From an uncultured Caulobacteraceae bacterium (GTDB taxonomy: Bacteria > Pseudomonadota > Alphaproteobacteria > Caulobacterales > Caulobacteraceae): a stretch of 46,409 nucleotides of DNA. This document shows, piece by piece, positions 1 through 8,693 of this stretch (its first letter is position 1; each line of letters starts with the position of its first letter). The notes beneath the pieces are model-generated. The model was given only the letters and a program-made list of their open reading frames with translations, did no database searches and was not told where the DNA came from. The position numbers were made by a program, and so were the translations under genes. The stretch spans positions 1-46,409 of the forward strand of contig CAIYVC010000089.1 of assembly GCA_903929535.1 (NCBI GenBank). Direction: 5' to 3'.

Positions 1-600
<600 letters not shown>

Positions 601-606
601 GCCGCC

Positions 607-870
607 ATGGCCAAGCTGCACTTCTCCCTGGTCGCGCCCGAGCGTCAGCTGTTCTCCGCCGAAGTCGATCAGGTGGATGCGCCGGGCGTCGAAGGCGACT
701 TCGGCGTTCTGGCCGGCCACGCGCCGTTCATGACCGCCCTGAAGGCCGGTTCGGTGACCGTCTATGAAGGATCGGCCACACGCGTCTTCACCATCGAAGG
801 CGGGTTCGCCGACGTGACGCCCGCCGGCCTGACCATCCTGGCCGAGCACGCCGAAGAGGCCGGGGCCTAA
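607..870 (+). CDS. atpC: ATP synthase F1 subunit epsilon, short form
   Basis: 87-residue epsilon subunit of the F1 central stalk. The sequence contains only the N-terminal beta-sandwich domain (KLHFSLVAPERQLFSAEVDQ; PGVEGDFGVLAGHAPF; IEGGFADVTPAGLTILAE) and stops where the C-terminal helix-turn-helix of longer epsilons (about 130-140 residues) would begin. The stop codon is genuine in this read. In several alphaproteobacteria ATPase inhibition is done by a separate zeta subunit, so loss of the inhibitory helices is compatible with function (inference). It lies 6 nt after atpD and is clearly co-transcribed. Confidence 0.96.
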   Translation: MAKLHFSLVAPERQLFSAEVDQVDAPGVEGDFGVLAGHAPFMTALKAGSVTVYEGSATRVFTIEGGFADVTPAGLTILAEHAEEAGA

Positions 871-881
871 AGCCCCACTCC

Positions 882-1124
882 ATGAGCATTCCGGACATCG
901 GCGGCGTCATCGGCGTCGCCCTGATGCTGTTCGCCTATGCGGCGGGCCAGCTGAACCGTCTGGAGATGACCAGCCTGCCGGCCCTGCTGATGAACCTGAC
1001 CGGTTCGGCCCTGGTGCTGTGGTCGCTGAGCTTCAAGTTCAACCTGTCCGCCGCCCTGATGGAAGGCGCCTGGTTCCTGGTGGCCCTCTATGGACTGGTC
1101 CGGCTCGCGCTGAAGAAGCGTTAG
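882..1124 (+). CDS. Small membrane protein, CBU_0592-like
   Basis: 80-residue protein with three hydrophobic segments (about residues 7-22, 31-48 and 55-76) and a basic C-terminus (LALKKR). The arrangement resembles the CBU_0592 family of small inner-membrane proteins of unknown function; the assignment is by pattern only. It starts 12 nt after atpC and ends convergently over rppH by 4 nt, so it is probably the last gene of the atp transcript. No clear Shine-Dalgarno sequence precedes the ATG. Confidence 0.75.
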   Translation: MSIPDIGGVIGVALMLFAYAAGQLNRLEMTSLPALLMNLTGSALVLWSLSFKFNLSAALMEGAWFLVALYGLVRLALKKR

Positions 1125-1654
1125 GCGCCGAACAGCCGGGTCAGCCAGCCACGCCGGGTCTGACCGGGGGCGGGGGCGTATCGGGCGAAAGCCTCAGCCA
1201 CATGCTCGTAGGTCTCGCGCTTGAACGGCACCACCCGAGCGGGAGCGTCCTCCAGCCGGCCCCAGCGCCAGGCGTCGAATTCCGGCGGCTGGTGGACATC
1301 CAGGTCGATCTCCGCCTCATCGCCCTCGAAGCGGAAGGCGAACCAGACCTGCTTCTGCCCCAGCCAGCCCTTCTGCGCCTTGCTGCCGTTCCAGCCGGGC
1401 GGGAAGTCGTAGGTCAGCCAGTCCTCGGTGCGGCCCAGCAGCGTGACCGTGGAGACGCCGGTCTCCTCGTGCAGCTCGCGCAGAGCCGCCGCATAGAGGT
1501 CCTCGCCCTCGTCGACCCCGCCCTGGGGGAACTGCCAGTTGTAGGGTCCACGGGTCTTGGACCGGCGGCCCAACCACACCCGGCCCTGGCCGTTGAACAG
1601 CACCACGCCGACATTGGGCCGGTAGAGCGACAGGTCGGGCGCGGGCGCTTGCAT
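1121..1654 (-). CDS. rppH: RNA pyrophosphohydrolase (Nudix hydrolase)
   Basis: 177-residue Nudix hydrolase. RppH removes pyrophosphate from the 5' triphosphate of mRNA, which starts 5'-end-dependent decay, and also hydrolyses dinucleoside polyphosphates. The Nudix box is visible as GGVDEGEDLYAAALRELHEE followed by TGV, preceded by RPNVGVVLFNGQGRVWLGRR and GPYNWQFPQGG, all typical of the RppH/NudH subfamily. Length matches the family. It follows the deacetylase-like gene (31 nt gap) and is probably transcribed with it. Confidence 0.93.
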   Translation of the reverse strand: MQAPAPDLSLYRPNVGVVLFNGQGRVWLGRRSKTRGPYNWQFPQGGVDEGEDLYAAALRELHEETGVSTVTLLGRTEDWLTYDFPPGWNGSKAQKGWLGQKQVWFAFRFEGDEAEIDLDVHQPPEFDAWRWGRLEDAPARVVPFKRETYEHVAEAFARYAPAPGQTRRGWLTRLFGA

Positions 1655-1685
1655 GAGGCGCTTATACCGCGCCGCAATAGGACGG

Positions 1686-2717
1686 CTAGGGGCGAAGCGC
1701 CATCAAGGCCGAGGCGGGGGCCAGGACATAGCCCCGGTCGCGCACGGCGGTCGCCCAGTGCTGCACCTGGGACACGGTCAGGGGATAGCCGGCGCCGGTG
1801 CCGACGGCCCCGCCGCTCTGCAGGGCCTGGGCTTCCAGCGCCAGCAACTGCTTGTCGATGGCCGCGCTGTCGAGATCGGCGTCGATGTGCACAGCCGCGC
1901 TGGCCCGGCGCACGCCCCCACCGCGATTGGCGGCCTGACCGTCGTCGACGAAGGCCACGCCGCGCTGGCGCAGCACCTGGTTGAACGCGGCCATCGGCTT
2001 TTCCTGGGTCAGGAAGCGGGCGCCGAAGGCGTTGGTCACGGCGAAATAGCCGGTGGCGCGGGACATCAGCCAGTCCATGCGGTGGCCGATCTCCCCCGCC
2101 TGGGCGCTGGTGGTCAGGGTGTAGGGGCCGGGATCGGTATCGGGATAGTCGAGCGGCTCCATCGGGATCTCGATCATCACCTCATGGCCGGCGAGGCGCG
2201 CCTGGTCGATCAGCTCTTGCAGGCTCTCGGCATAGGGGCTGAAGGACAGGGTCACCTCGGGCGGCAGATTGGCGATGGCCTGGCGGGTCATGTCGGCGTT
2301 CAGCCCCAGGCCGCCGATCACCAGGGCGATCTTGGGCCGGCCGTCGTCGGCGAAGGGCCGGGCGTAGGCCTGCCAGGAGGCGCGGCCATCAGAAGCGATG
2401 ATCGGCAGCAGGCCTCCGGGACCGGGGGCGGTCAGGCCGGCGATGGGGGCGGGCGGCAGGGCGCCGACCGTAGCAGCAGCGGCTCCCTTGGCCGAGGCAG
2501 CAGCGGCGGCGGGCGCGGCGGGGGCGCCGGACACATGCACCCGCACCACGGGAGCCCCATCATAGGGATTGCCTCGCGCGGCAAGCAGGGCAGCCGCAGC
2601 GGTCACGAAAAACAGGGCCGCGCCGGCCAGGGCCAGGCCGGACTTTTTCTGCGCGCCAGGGTCCGCTTGCACGGGCGCGGGCGCGGCGGTCTGGAGGGCG
2701 GGTTTTCTGAACATCAT
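1686..2717 (-). CDS. Divergent polysaccharide deacetylase family protein (YibQ-like)
   Basis: About 343-residue protein with an N-terminal membrane anchor (LALAGAALFFVTAAAALLAA), a low-complexity Ala/Pro linker and a C-terminal divergent NodB-like fold. Visible family motifs are RPKIALVIGGLGLNADMT, LSFSPYA, GHEVMIEIPMEP and AFVDDGQA. The family is envelope-associated and its substrate is unsettled. An upstream TTG (2750) lacks a ribosome site; ATG at 2717 (or 2714) with GGA about 11 nt upstream is preferred. It lies between divL and rppH with short gaps. Confidence 0.85.
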   Translation of the reverse strand: MMFRKPALQTAAPAPVQADPGAQKKSGLALAGAALFFVTAAAALLAARGNPYDGAPVVRVHVSGAPAAPAAAAASAKGAAAATVGALPPAPIAGLTAPGPGGLLPIIASDGRASWQAYARPFADDGRPKIALVIGGLGLNADMTRQAIANLPPEVTLSFSPYAESLQELIDQARLAGHEVMIEIPMEPLDYPDTDPGPYTLTTSAQAGEIGHRMDWLMSRATGYFAVTNAFGARFLTQEKPMAAFNQVLRQRGVAFVDDGQAANRGGGVRRASAAVHIDADLDSAAIDKQLLALEAQALQSGGAVGTGAGYPLTVSQVQHWATAVRDRGYVLAPASALMALRP

Positions 2718-2755
2718 GGGCGCGGTCCGGGCGAGCCGGGATGGTCGCAAATCGC

Positions 2756-2771
2756 GGTTAACAAAGCTTAA
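2756..2771 (-). promoter_or_regulatory. Possible CtrA-like box (TTAA-N6-TTAAC)
   Basis: Between the divL stop and the start of the deacetylase-like gene, the minus strand reads TTAAGCTTTGTTAACC. CtrA, the Caulobacter cell-cycle regulator, binds TTAA-N7-TTAA; here the spacing is 6. The position upstream of a gene is right but the spacing is not canonical, so this is only a candidate. Confidence 0.3.
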
Positions 2772-2774
2772 GGC

Positions 2775-5105
2775 CTAGAACTGGAGTTCCGGCGCGGCGG
2801 CCCCGGCGTAGGCTTCTTCGGGCAGGTGGCAGGTGAAGGTGGCTCCGGCGCCCGGCTCGCTCTCCAGCGCCACCCAGCCGCCGTGCAGCTCCACCAGCGC
2901 CTTGACCAGAGCCAGCCCCAGGCCCGGTCCGCCCCGATCGCGGCCGATGAAGCGGTCGAAGATGTGCGCCTGGACGTGGAAGGGGATGCCCCGGCCTTGG
3001 TCGGACACCTGAATCTGGATTTCCCCCAGAGCGCGGCGCGCGGTCAGGGTGATGGTCCCGCCCGAGGGCGACTGGCGCACCGCGTTCTCCACCAGATGAT
3101 CAAGCACCTGGCTCAGCCGCTTGGAATCCGCGCGCATCACCCCGATCTCCTCGGCCAGGATCATGTCGATGCGGGCGCCGGCTTGGGACGCCTCGCGCTC
3201 CCAGCGCTGGGCCGCGCCGCCCAGCAGCGTCTCCACCGCCACGTCGTCCAGGTCCAGGGCCATCTCCCCGGCATCGACCTGGGCCATGTCCAGCACGTCG
3301 TCGATCGAACGGCCCAGGTGGGTGGCCGCCACCCGCACCGCCGCCACATAGCCCCGCGCGCGGTCGCTCAGGCCCTCGCCCATGTGATCGAGCAGTTCGG
3401 AATAGCCGATGATGGTGGTGAGCGGCGTGCGCAGTTCGTAGGAGACGTTGCCGACGAAGTCCCGCTTCAGCCGCTCGGCGTCTTCCAGCGCCTGGGACCG
3501 GTCCACCAGGGCGCCCTCCAGGTTGCGGGTGTCGGTGATGTCGGCGAAGGCGATCAGGGTGGCGCCGTCCGGCAGGGGGCGGGACTGATAGGCGACGATG
3601 CGGCGGTCGGAGGTGCGCACCTCGCCCGCCAGGGGCGTGCGGGCCTGCGGATCGATGTCCGTCACCCGCGCCTTCAGCTCGCGCCACAGTTGCAGGTCAT
3701 GGACCCGCCGTACGCACAGGTCGACCACCCCGTCGAAGTCGGAGGCCGCCTCCAGCTGGGCCGCCGTGGCTTCCCACAGGCCGGCGAAGGCCTCGTTGTA
3801 GAGCCGCAGACGCCCGTCGGAGCCGAACACGGCCACCGCGTCCGACAACTTGTCCAGCGTCGCCTGCTGCACCTGGATCAGGGCGTTGTACTGGGCCTTC
3901 AGCTTCAGCTCGTCGGTGATGTCGCTGAACAGCAGCAGCAGGCCGCCCAGCGGATGGGGCTGGCGCACCAGACGCAGGGTGCGCCCATCCGGCAGGGTCC
4001 AGATCTCGTCGGCGGTGACGTCCAGCGCCTGATAGTGGCGAAGCTCGGCGGCCTTCCAGCCGGCGTAGTCGGCGGTCTCAGGCAGGCGGCGGCGCTGACG
4101 TAAACGGTCGAGGATCTCGCCGTGGGTGGGGCCTTCCTCCAGCCAAGCCGGCTCCAGCGTCCACAGTTCGGCGAAGGCGGTGTTATGGAACAGCAGGGTG
4201 CGGGCCGGGGAGAAGATGGCCACCGCCTCACCGATGTGATCCAGCGTCTCACCCTGGGCCTCGATATGCTTGCGCAGAGCCTCGCGGGCCTCCTCGGCGT
4301 CGGTCACATCCAGGGCGGCCACGGCGATCAGGCCGCCCCGCAGGGGCCGGGCGGAGAGCTGGAAAGCTCGGCGGCGGCCCTCGGTGCTGATCCAGCGCAG
4401 GGCGGTGCGAGCCTCGCCCGTCCCCGCCGCCTCGCGCACCAGCCCCTCGGCGCTGTCGTCGAAGGACAGCCCGCGCTTGAAGGCGTCTTCCGGCGAGGAG
4501 GCGTCGACCGCCTTCAGCCATGCCTGGTTGGCCCAGATCAGCTTGCCGTCGCCGCGCGCAAGCCAGACCGGCTCGGCCTGGGCGTCCAGGAAGTCGCTGA
4601 GGAGCCCGACGCTGGGCACCCCCGGCTCGGCGGTCATGCCCATGCCGTACTGGCGGATCGACAGCCGCACCCAGCAGATCGAGCCGGCGGCGCGGCCCTC
4701 GATCTCCACCGCCGCCTCGCCGCGATGGGCCTGGCCGGTGAAGGGCTCGCCGCTGTCCACCAGGGCTTGCAGACGCGCGCCCAGCTGCGGTTCGGCCAGG
4801 GAGAGAGCCTCCAGCACCGCGCGGGGATCGTCGCCGACGCCGAACAGCTGGGCGCAGGCCGAGGCCGTCTCCTCGCCGCAGACCAGGTGCACCTCGTCCG
4901 CCTCGATGGCCAGGACCGCCCCGTCGAAGGCTTCCGCCGCGCCCCGCGCCGCCTCGGCCTGGCGTTCGGCGATCTTCAGGCGGTCGGATAGGACGGCGAT
5001 GCGCGCGGCGGCGCTGCGCCGCTGGGCGAAGGCCCAGACGGTGGCCGCCAGGGCCAGACTCACCGCACCCGCGGCGGCGGCCATGATCAGATCGGAAACG
5101 CCCAT
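2775..5105 (-). CDS. divL: DivL, tyrosine-site histidine-kinase homologue (cell fate)
   Basis: 776 residues. In Caulobacter DivL binds phosphorylation-state-specific DivK and modulates CckA, and through it CtrA, in asymmetric division. An N-terminal membrane segment (about residues 8-26) is followed by a coiled helix and several PAS-like domains (about 60-540). The dimerisation domain reads [19 protein letters not shown], so the usual phospho-histidine is Tyr556, the hallmark of DivL (Tyr550 in C. crescentus, from memory). The catalytic domain keeps an N box (LVENAVRQS), DQGRGIP and GLGL. Start ATG 5105 is preceded by AAGG. It appears monocistronic with a divergent upstream neighbour. Confidence 0.94.
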   Translation of the reverse strand: MGVSDLIMAAAAGAVSLALAATVWAFAQRRSAAARIAVLSDRLKIAERQAEAARGAAEAFDGAVLAIEADEVHLVCGEETASACAQLFGVGDDPRAVLEALSLAEPQLGARLQALVDSGEPFTGQAHRGEAAVEIEGRAAGSICWVRLSIRQYGMGMTAEPGVPSVGLLSDFLDAQAEPVWLARGDGKLIWANQAWLKAVDASSPEDAFKRGLSFDDSAEGLVREAAGTGEARTALRWISTEGRRRAFQLSARPLRGGLIAVAALDVTDAEEAREALRKHIEAQGETLDHIGEAVAIFSPARTLLFHNTAFAELWTLEPAWLEEGPTHGEILDRLRQRRRLPETADYAGWKAAELRHYQALDVTADEIWTLPDGRTLRLVRQPHPLGGLLLLFSDITDELKLKAQYNALIQVQQATLDKLSDAVAVFGSDGRLRLYNEAFAGLWEATAAQLEAASDFDGVVDLCVRRVHDLQLWRELKARVTDIDPQARTPLAGEVRTSDRRIVAYQSRPLPDGATLIAFADITDTRNLEGALVDRSQALEDAERLKRDFVGNVSYELRTPLTTIIGYSELLDHMGEGLSDRARGYVAAVRVAATHLGRSIDDVLDMAQVDAGEMALDLDDVAVETLLGGAAQRWEREASQAGARIDMILAEEIGVMRADSKRLSQVLDHLVENAVRQSPSGGTITLTARRALGEIQIQVSDQGRGIPFHVQAHIFDRFIGRDRGGPGLGLALVKALVELHGGWVALESEPGAGATFTCHLPEEAYAGAAAPELQF

Positions 5106-5207
5106 CAGCCTTCAATCCGGCGCCGCCCATGCGCCGTACCCGAATCATTCGCCTGCCAGGATAGGCATGGCGTGGGGGTAGGGAAACTGAAGAGGTTGTT
5201 TGCCTAT

Positions 5208-5233
5208 GCGCTATCGCTTCGCTGCTTGAGCGC
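5208..5233. repeat. Short dispersed hairpin repeat, copy A
   Basis: GCGCT...AGCGC stem enclosing ATCGCTTCGCTGCTTG. Read on the minus strand it has the core CAAGCAGCGAAGCG. The same core recurs at 5246-5273, 10877-10906 and 36654-36687, always between genes. It is followed on the plus strand by a T-rich stretch. Confidence 0.7.
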
Positions 5234-5245
5234 AGGTTTTTCTTT

Positions 5246-5273
5246 GCCCTATCGCTCCACTGCTTGAGCGCGG
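5246..5273. repeat. Short dispersed hairpin repeat, copy B
   Basis: Near-duplicate of copy A in direct orientation, 38-41 nt downstream (CTATCGCTCCACTGCTTGAG), differing at two core positions. It lies just upstream of the GTG start at 5286. Confidence 0.6.
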
Positions 5274-5285
5274 CACAATGGGCCG

Positions 5286-5804
5286 GTGAGCGCCATCCTC
5301 TATCCCATCGCCAACAGCCCGGCCCAGGCGCTGGAACAGCCGGTCGGGCGCGCGGCGCGGGAGAGCGACGCCCAGCGCCTGGCGGGGGAAGCGGTCAGTT
5401 TCGTGCGCGAGTTCGTCGGCCAGCCTTTCCGCGACGAAGAAGAAGCACGCCGGGTCTGGGCCGCGCGACTGGACGGTCCGGGCTCCGGCCTACAGCCCGA
5501 GGACCGCTTCTGCGATCTGAAGCCGATCATCCAGCGCAGCCGCGTGCCGTTTGTGGCGCCCCATTCGGTGTGGCGGCTGTCGGTGGGCTACTGGAAGATC
5601 GGCGCCGTCGTGAACCCCAAAGCCGACCTGCCCCAGGCCCGCGCGGCGCGGCGCACGCGCAAGGGCGACCTGCCCGACACCGCTGCGCTGGGCGCCCTGG
5701 CCCACCAGCCCCTGCGCCCTATCAAGCCGCAGCAGCCGCTGGACATCGGCCTGTTCGAGGTTCCCATGCCCGAAGACCCGCAGAGGCTGATCCCCGATGA
5801 GTAA
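5286..5804 (+). CDS. Conserved hypothetical protein
   Basis: 172-residue soluble protein that I do not recognise. It has no signal peptide or membrane segment. The N-terminal half is charged and helical (EAVSFVREFVGQPFRDEEEA); the C-terminal part is Pro/Arg rich. It starts with GTG without a strong ribosome site and overlaps the downstream metallopeptidase gene by 8 nt, so the two are translationally coupled and may act together (inference). Codon use matches the neighbours, which supports a real gene. Confidence 0.7.
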   Translation: MSAILYPIANSPAQALEQPVGRAARESDAQRLAGEAVSFVREFVGQPFRDEEEARRVWAARLDGPGSGLQPEDRFCDLKPIIQRSRVPFVAPHSVWRLSVGYWKIGAVVNPKADLPQARAARRTRKGDLPDTAALGALAHQPLRPIKPQQPLDIGLFEVPMPEDPQRLIPDE

Positions 5805-6207
5805 ATCTGTGGACTGGACGAACGCCCCCGCCCCGTCGCTGGACGACTTCGCCGCCCTGGCGCAGGCAGCGCTGAAGGCCTTGCCCGAGCCGTTCCGCGG
5901 CCTGGCGGGCGATGTGCGCATGCAGATCGAGGACTTCGCCGACGACGACATCCTGGAGCAGGTCGGGGCCGCCGACCCGTTCGAACTGACGGGCCTCTAT
6001 CAGGGAGCGCCGCTGAATGAGCGTTCGGTGCTGGACCCCTCTCCCTTCGCCTCCCAGGTCTTCCTCTACCGCCGCCCGATCCTGGACGAATGGGCCGAGC
6101 GCGGCGACGTGACCCTGGGGGAGCTGATCGCCCACGTCTTGGTGCACGAGATCGGCCACCACTTCGGCTTGAGCGACGAAGGGATGCACGCGGCGGAGGA
6201 GGATTGA
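5797..6207 (+). CDS. Metallopeptidase family protein (short zincin, DUF1025 type)
   Basis: 136-residue cytoplasmic protein. The C-terminus carries the zinc motif in LVHEIGHHFGLSD (HExxH with a second histidine and Asp downstream), and the middle has the family segment LFLYRRPILDEWA-like (VFLYRRPILDEW). This short family (about 120-140 residues) is widespread and its substrate is unknown. It overlaps the preceding gene by 8 nt. Product family is secure; function is not. Confidence 0.88.
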   Translation: MSKSVDWTNAPAPSLDDFAALAQAALKALPEPFRGLAGDVRMQIEDFADDDILEQVGAADPFELTGLYQGAPLNERSVLDPSPFASQVFLYRRPILDEWAERGDVTLGELIAHVLVHEIGHHFGLSDEGMHAAEED

Positions 6208-6268
6208 ACTTGGTGAAGCGGGGGGTATCCTCCGCTCTTCGCCAGCCCGCGCCTTCCGAAGGATGCGC

Positions 6269-6490
6269 ATGAAGCTGAACTACGCGCCCCAGGCCGGTCT
6301 TCGCCGGCGCAAGCCCGACCAGCGTCGGGATCGCGCCGCGTTCTGGGCTGGCGTGGCCATTGTGGCGGCCTTCGAACTGATCCTGATGGCCAAGACCGGG
6401 CCCGGCCTGGCCGACATGCGCTGGCCGTGGAGCAACGCCTCCGGGGCCCAGGCGGCCGACGACGCGGCCTTGCCCTCGCAGGCGGACTAG
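6269..6490 (+). CDS. Small single-pass membrane protein, hypothetical
   Basis: 73 residues with a basic N-terminus (LRRRKPDQRRDR), one hydrophobic segment (FWAGVAIVAAFELILMA) and an Ala/Asp-rich tail, which predicts an inner-membrane protein with its basic end in the cytoplasm. Two in-frame ATGs exist (6263, 6269); GAAGG ending at 6262 is correctly spaced for 6269. I do not recognise a family. Confidence 0.6.
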   Translation: MKLNYAPQAGLRRRKPDQRRDRAAFWAGVAIVAAFELILMAKTGPGLADMRWPWSNASGAQAADDAALPSQAD

Positions 6491-6504
6491 ACCAAAAGGC
6501 GAAG

Positions 6505-6706
6505 CTTGGCGGTTCCCCTCGCAAGGGGGGCCAAGAGGGAACGCGGTCAGGGCCTTGCCCGATGCCGCGGCTGTACCCGCAACTGTAGGCGGCGAGGTCG
6601 CCGTCCATCCGACCGGGCCGCAAGAGCCCGGCGGCGCCACTGAGGTCAAAACCCTCGGGAAGGCGTGGACGACGCCCGATGACCCGCAAGCCAGGAGACC
6701 TGCCGC
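6505..6706 (+). ncRNA. Cobalamin riboswitch
   Basis: AdoCbl-type aptamer upstream of btuB. The core elements occur in order: AAGAGGGAA followed by CGGT, GCCGCGGCTGTACCCGCAAC, a GCCACTGAGG segment, GGGAAGGCG, GATGACCCGCAAGCC, and the B12 box GCCAGGAGACCTGCC at 6690-6704. Cobalamin binding normally shuts off the downstream gene. About 175 nt separate the aptamer from the start codon; this expression platform holds GC-rich inverted repeats (for example GGCCCCGTCCGACGGGCC near 6772-6787), but I cannot say whether control is transcriptional or translational. Confidence 0.93.
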
Positions 6707-6880
6707 CAAACGTCGCTCGTCCGAGGCCCGGGAACAGGCCAAGGCGCGGAAGTCTCCGCAAAGCGACTGGCCCCGTCCGACGGGCCGATCCGCGGCCTTC
6801 TGGCGGCGCGATGGGCCCGTGGCCACACGCTTTGCAAGGCTCGCCCCCGGCGCGGAGGCGGCCTCTGGAGATACAGCGCC

Positions 6881-8689
6881 ATGCCGCGTTCCCACCTGAT
6901 CGCCTGCCTGCTCGGGGGCTGCGCCTTCGCCCTGCCGCCTTTTGCGAAGGCCCAGGACGTCAGCCCACTGACCGTCACCGCCTCGCGCCTGCCCGCCCTC
7001 CTGGCGCGCACCCCGGACGCCTATGTCGTCACCTCCGACCAGATCGATCGCCGCCAGGCGACGCTGGCGACCGATGTCCTGGCCCAGGTTCCGGGCGTCA
7101 GCATCAGCGAGAACGGCGCCTTCGGCGGCGTCTCCTCAGTGCGGCTGCGCGGGGCCTCGTCCGACAAGACCCTGGTCCTGATCGACGGAGTTCCGGTCAA
7201 CGACCCGTCCCAGCCGGCCGGCGGCTTTGACTTCTCCAGCTTGGATCTGGGCGACATCAGCCGCATCGAGGTGCTGACCGGGCCGCAGGGATCGCTGTGG
7301 GGCTCGGACGCCATTGGTGGGGTGATCGCCTTCACCAGCCGCGAGCCGGATGGGCTGCGCGCCTCGGCGGAGGGCGGCTCCCTGACCACCCTGCGCGAGA
7401 CCGCCTCGCTCGGCCGCGCCACGGACGCCTACGCATTTGGATTCAGCGCCTCGGCCCTGCGCACCGCCGGCATCTCCAAGGCCGACGCCCGCGACGGCAA
7501 CAAGGAACTGGACGGTTTCAACACCACGACCCTGGCGCTGAACGGCCGCGTCGCCCTGACCGACGCTGTTACCCTGGACGCCCGCGCCCGCTACAGCCAC
7601 GCCGGGACCGAGTACGACGGCTTCGGCGGCAAGACCGGGGTGGTCGACAGCAACGACAATTCCGACGTGAAGAACGCGTCCGGCTATGTCCGCGCAGGGG
7701 TCAAACACCTGTTCGGTTTCGACCAGGAGGCCCGTGTCGACCTGATGGACCTGAACCGGCAGTACCACGGCGCCTTTCCGTTCGGCGCGCTGGGCAATGA
7801 GCAGGTCTATCGCTGGGCGGCCCAGCGCCAGACCGACCGCTATGGCCTGGCCTTCGGCGTCGAGCACAAGAGCGCCACGGAAAACACCGGCGGCGGCCCC
7901 CAGACCGAGGCCGCTAACGGCTACTACGCCATCGGCCGCTGGACGCCGGACGCCAAGCTCAACCTGACGGTTAGTCTGCGGCGCGACGATCCGGACCGCT
8001 ATCAGGGCCAGACCACCGCGCGGGCGGCGGTCAGCTACGCGGTGGGATCAGGCTTCACCCTGAACGGATCGGCGGGCCAGGGATTCAAGGCGCCGTCGAT
8101 CTACCAGACCACCTACCCCTGCTTCGAATGCGCCAAGGCCGGTCCGCCGCACCTGAAGCCGGAACGGGCCGAGGGCTTCGACGGCGGTGTCGCCTGGCGT
8201 TCGGGGGATGGGGCGGTGCAGCTGGAGGCGACCTATTTCGACCTGAAGGTCACCGACCAGATCAGCTACCTCTATCCCACCGGCTATCTCAACATCGCCA
8301 GGGTGAAGAGCCGAGGGGTGGAGGCAGGCGGCCAAGCCAAGCTGCCCGGCGGCTGGTCCCTGCACGGGTCCTACACCCACGACGACGCGGTGGACGGAAC
8401 CACCGGGCGGCCGCTGATCCGCGTGCCCAAGGATGTCGGGACCGGCGCGGTGGGCTGGGAGGGCCGGGGTTGGCAGGCCGAGGCCGGGGTCCGCGCCCAG
8501 AGCCTGGCGCCGGACACCAACGGCCCGATTGGAGCCTTCACCGTCGCCTACGCCACCGCCGCCTATGCGGTCACACCGCATCTAAGCGTCACCGGCCGGA
8601 TCGAGAACCTGGCCGACGTCCACTATCAGGAGGCTTACGGCTACGGCGAGCCGGGGCGGACGGTGATGGTCGGTCTGAGGTGGCGCTGA
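6881..8689 (+). CDS. btuB: TonB-dependent vitamin B12 receptor BtuB
   Basis: 602-residue outer-membrane receptor. A signal peptide (cleavage near AKAQD, residue 25) is followed by a TonB-box-like LTVTASR, a plug domain (DVLAQVPGVSISENG, SSVRLRGASSDKTLVLIDGV, IEVLTGPQGSLWGSDAIGG) and a 22-strand barrel ending in an aromatic-containing terminal strand (VMVGLRWR). The cobalamin riboswitch in its leader identifies the substrate as B12. The start ATG follows TGGAG at a somewhat long spacing. No B12 ABC transporter genes lie nearby, so the inner-membrane step must be encoded elsewhere. Confidence 0.93.
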   Translation: MPRSHLIACLLGGCAFALPPFAKAQDVSPLTVTASRLPALLARTPDAYVVTSDQIDRRQATLATDVLAQVPGVSISENGAFGGVSSVRLRGASSDKTLVLIDGVPVNDPSQPAGGFDFSSLDLGDISRIEVLTGPQGSLWGSDAIGGVIAFTSREPDGLRASAEGGSLTTLRETASLGRATDAYAFGFSASALRTAGISKADARDGNKELDGFNTTTLALNGRVALTDAVTLDARARYSHAGTEYDGFGGKTGVVDSNDNSDVKNASGYVRAGVKHLFGFDQEARVDLMDLNRQYHGAFPFGALGNEQVYRWAAQRQTDRYGLAFGVEHKSATENTGGGPQTEAANGYYAIGRWTPDAKLNLTVSLRRDDPDRYQGQTTARAAVSYAVGSGFTLNGSAGQGFKAPSIYQTTYPCFECAKAGPPHLKPERAEGFDGGVAWRSGDGAVQLEATYFDLKVTDQISYLYPTGYLNIARVKSRGVEAGGQAKLPGGWSLHGSYTHDDAVDGTTGRPLIRVPKDVGTGAVGWEGRGWQAEAGVRAQSLAPDTNGPIGAFTVAYATAAYAVTPHLSVTGRIENLADVHYQEAYGYGEPGRTVMVGLRWR

Positions 8690-8693
8690 CGGA

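Noticed and set aside
1019-1984. Long plus-strand open frame antisense to rppH and the deacetylase-like gene
   Set aside because: Arg/Gly/Pro/Ala-rich low-information translation typical of high-GC shadow frames; the minus-strand genes have clear family motifs.
2826-4103. 425-codon plus-strand frame opposite divL (also 1653-2771, 4122-4991)
   Set aside because: Mirror frames of real minus-strand genes, rich in Gln, His, Gly and Asp, with no recognisable domain.
5208-5273. Tandem repeats as the start of a CRISPR array
   Set aside because: Only two copies here, 12-15 nt apart, hairpin-forming, with the other copies dispersed far away; no cas genes.
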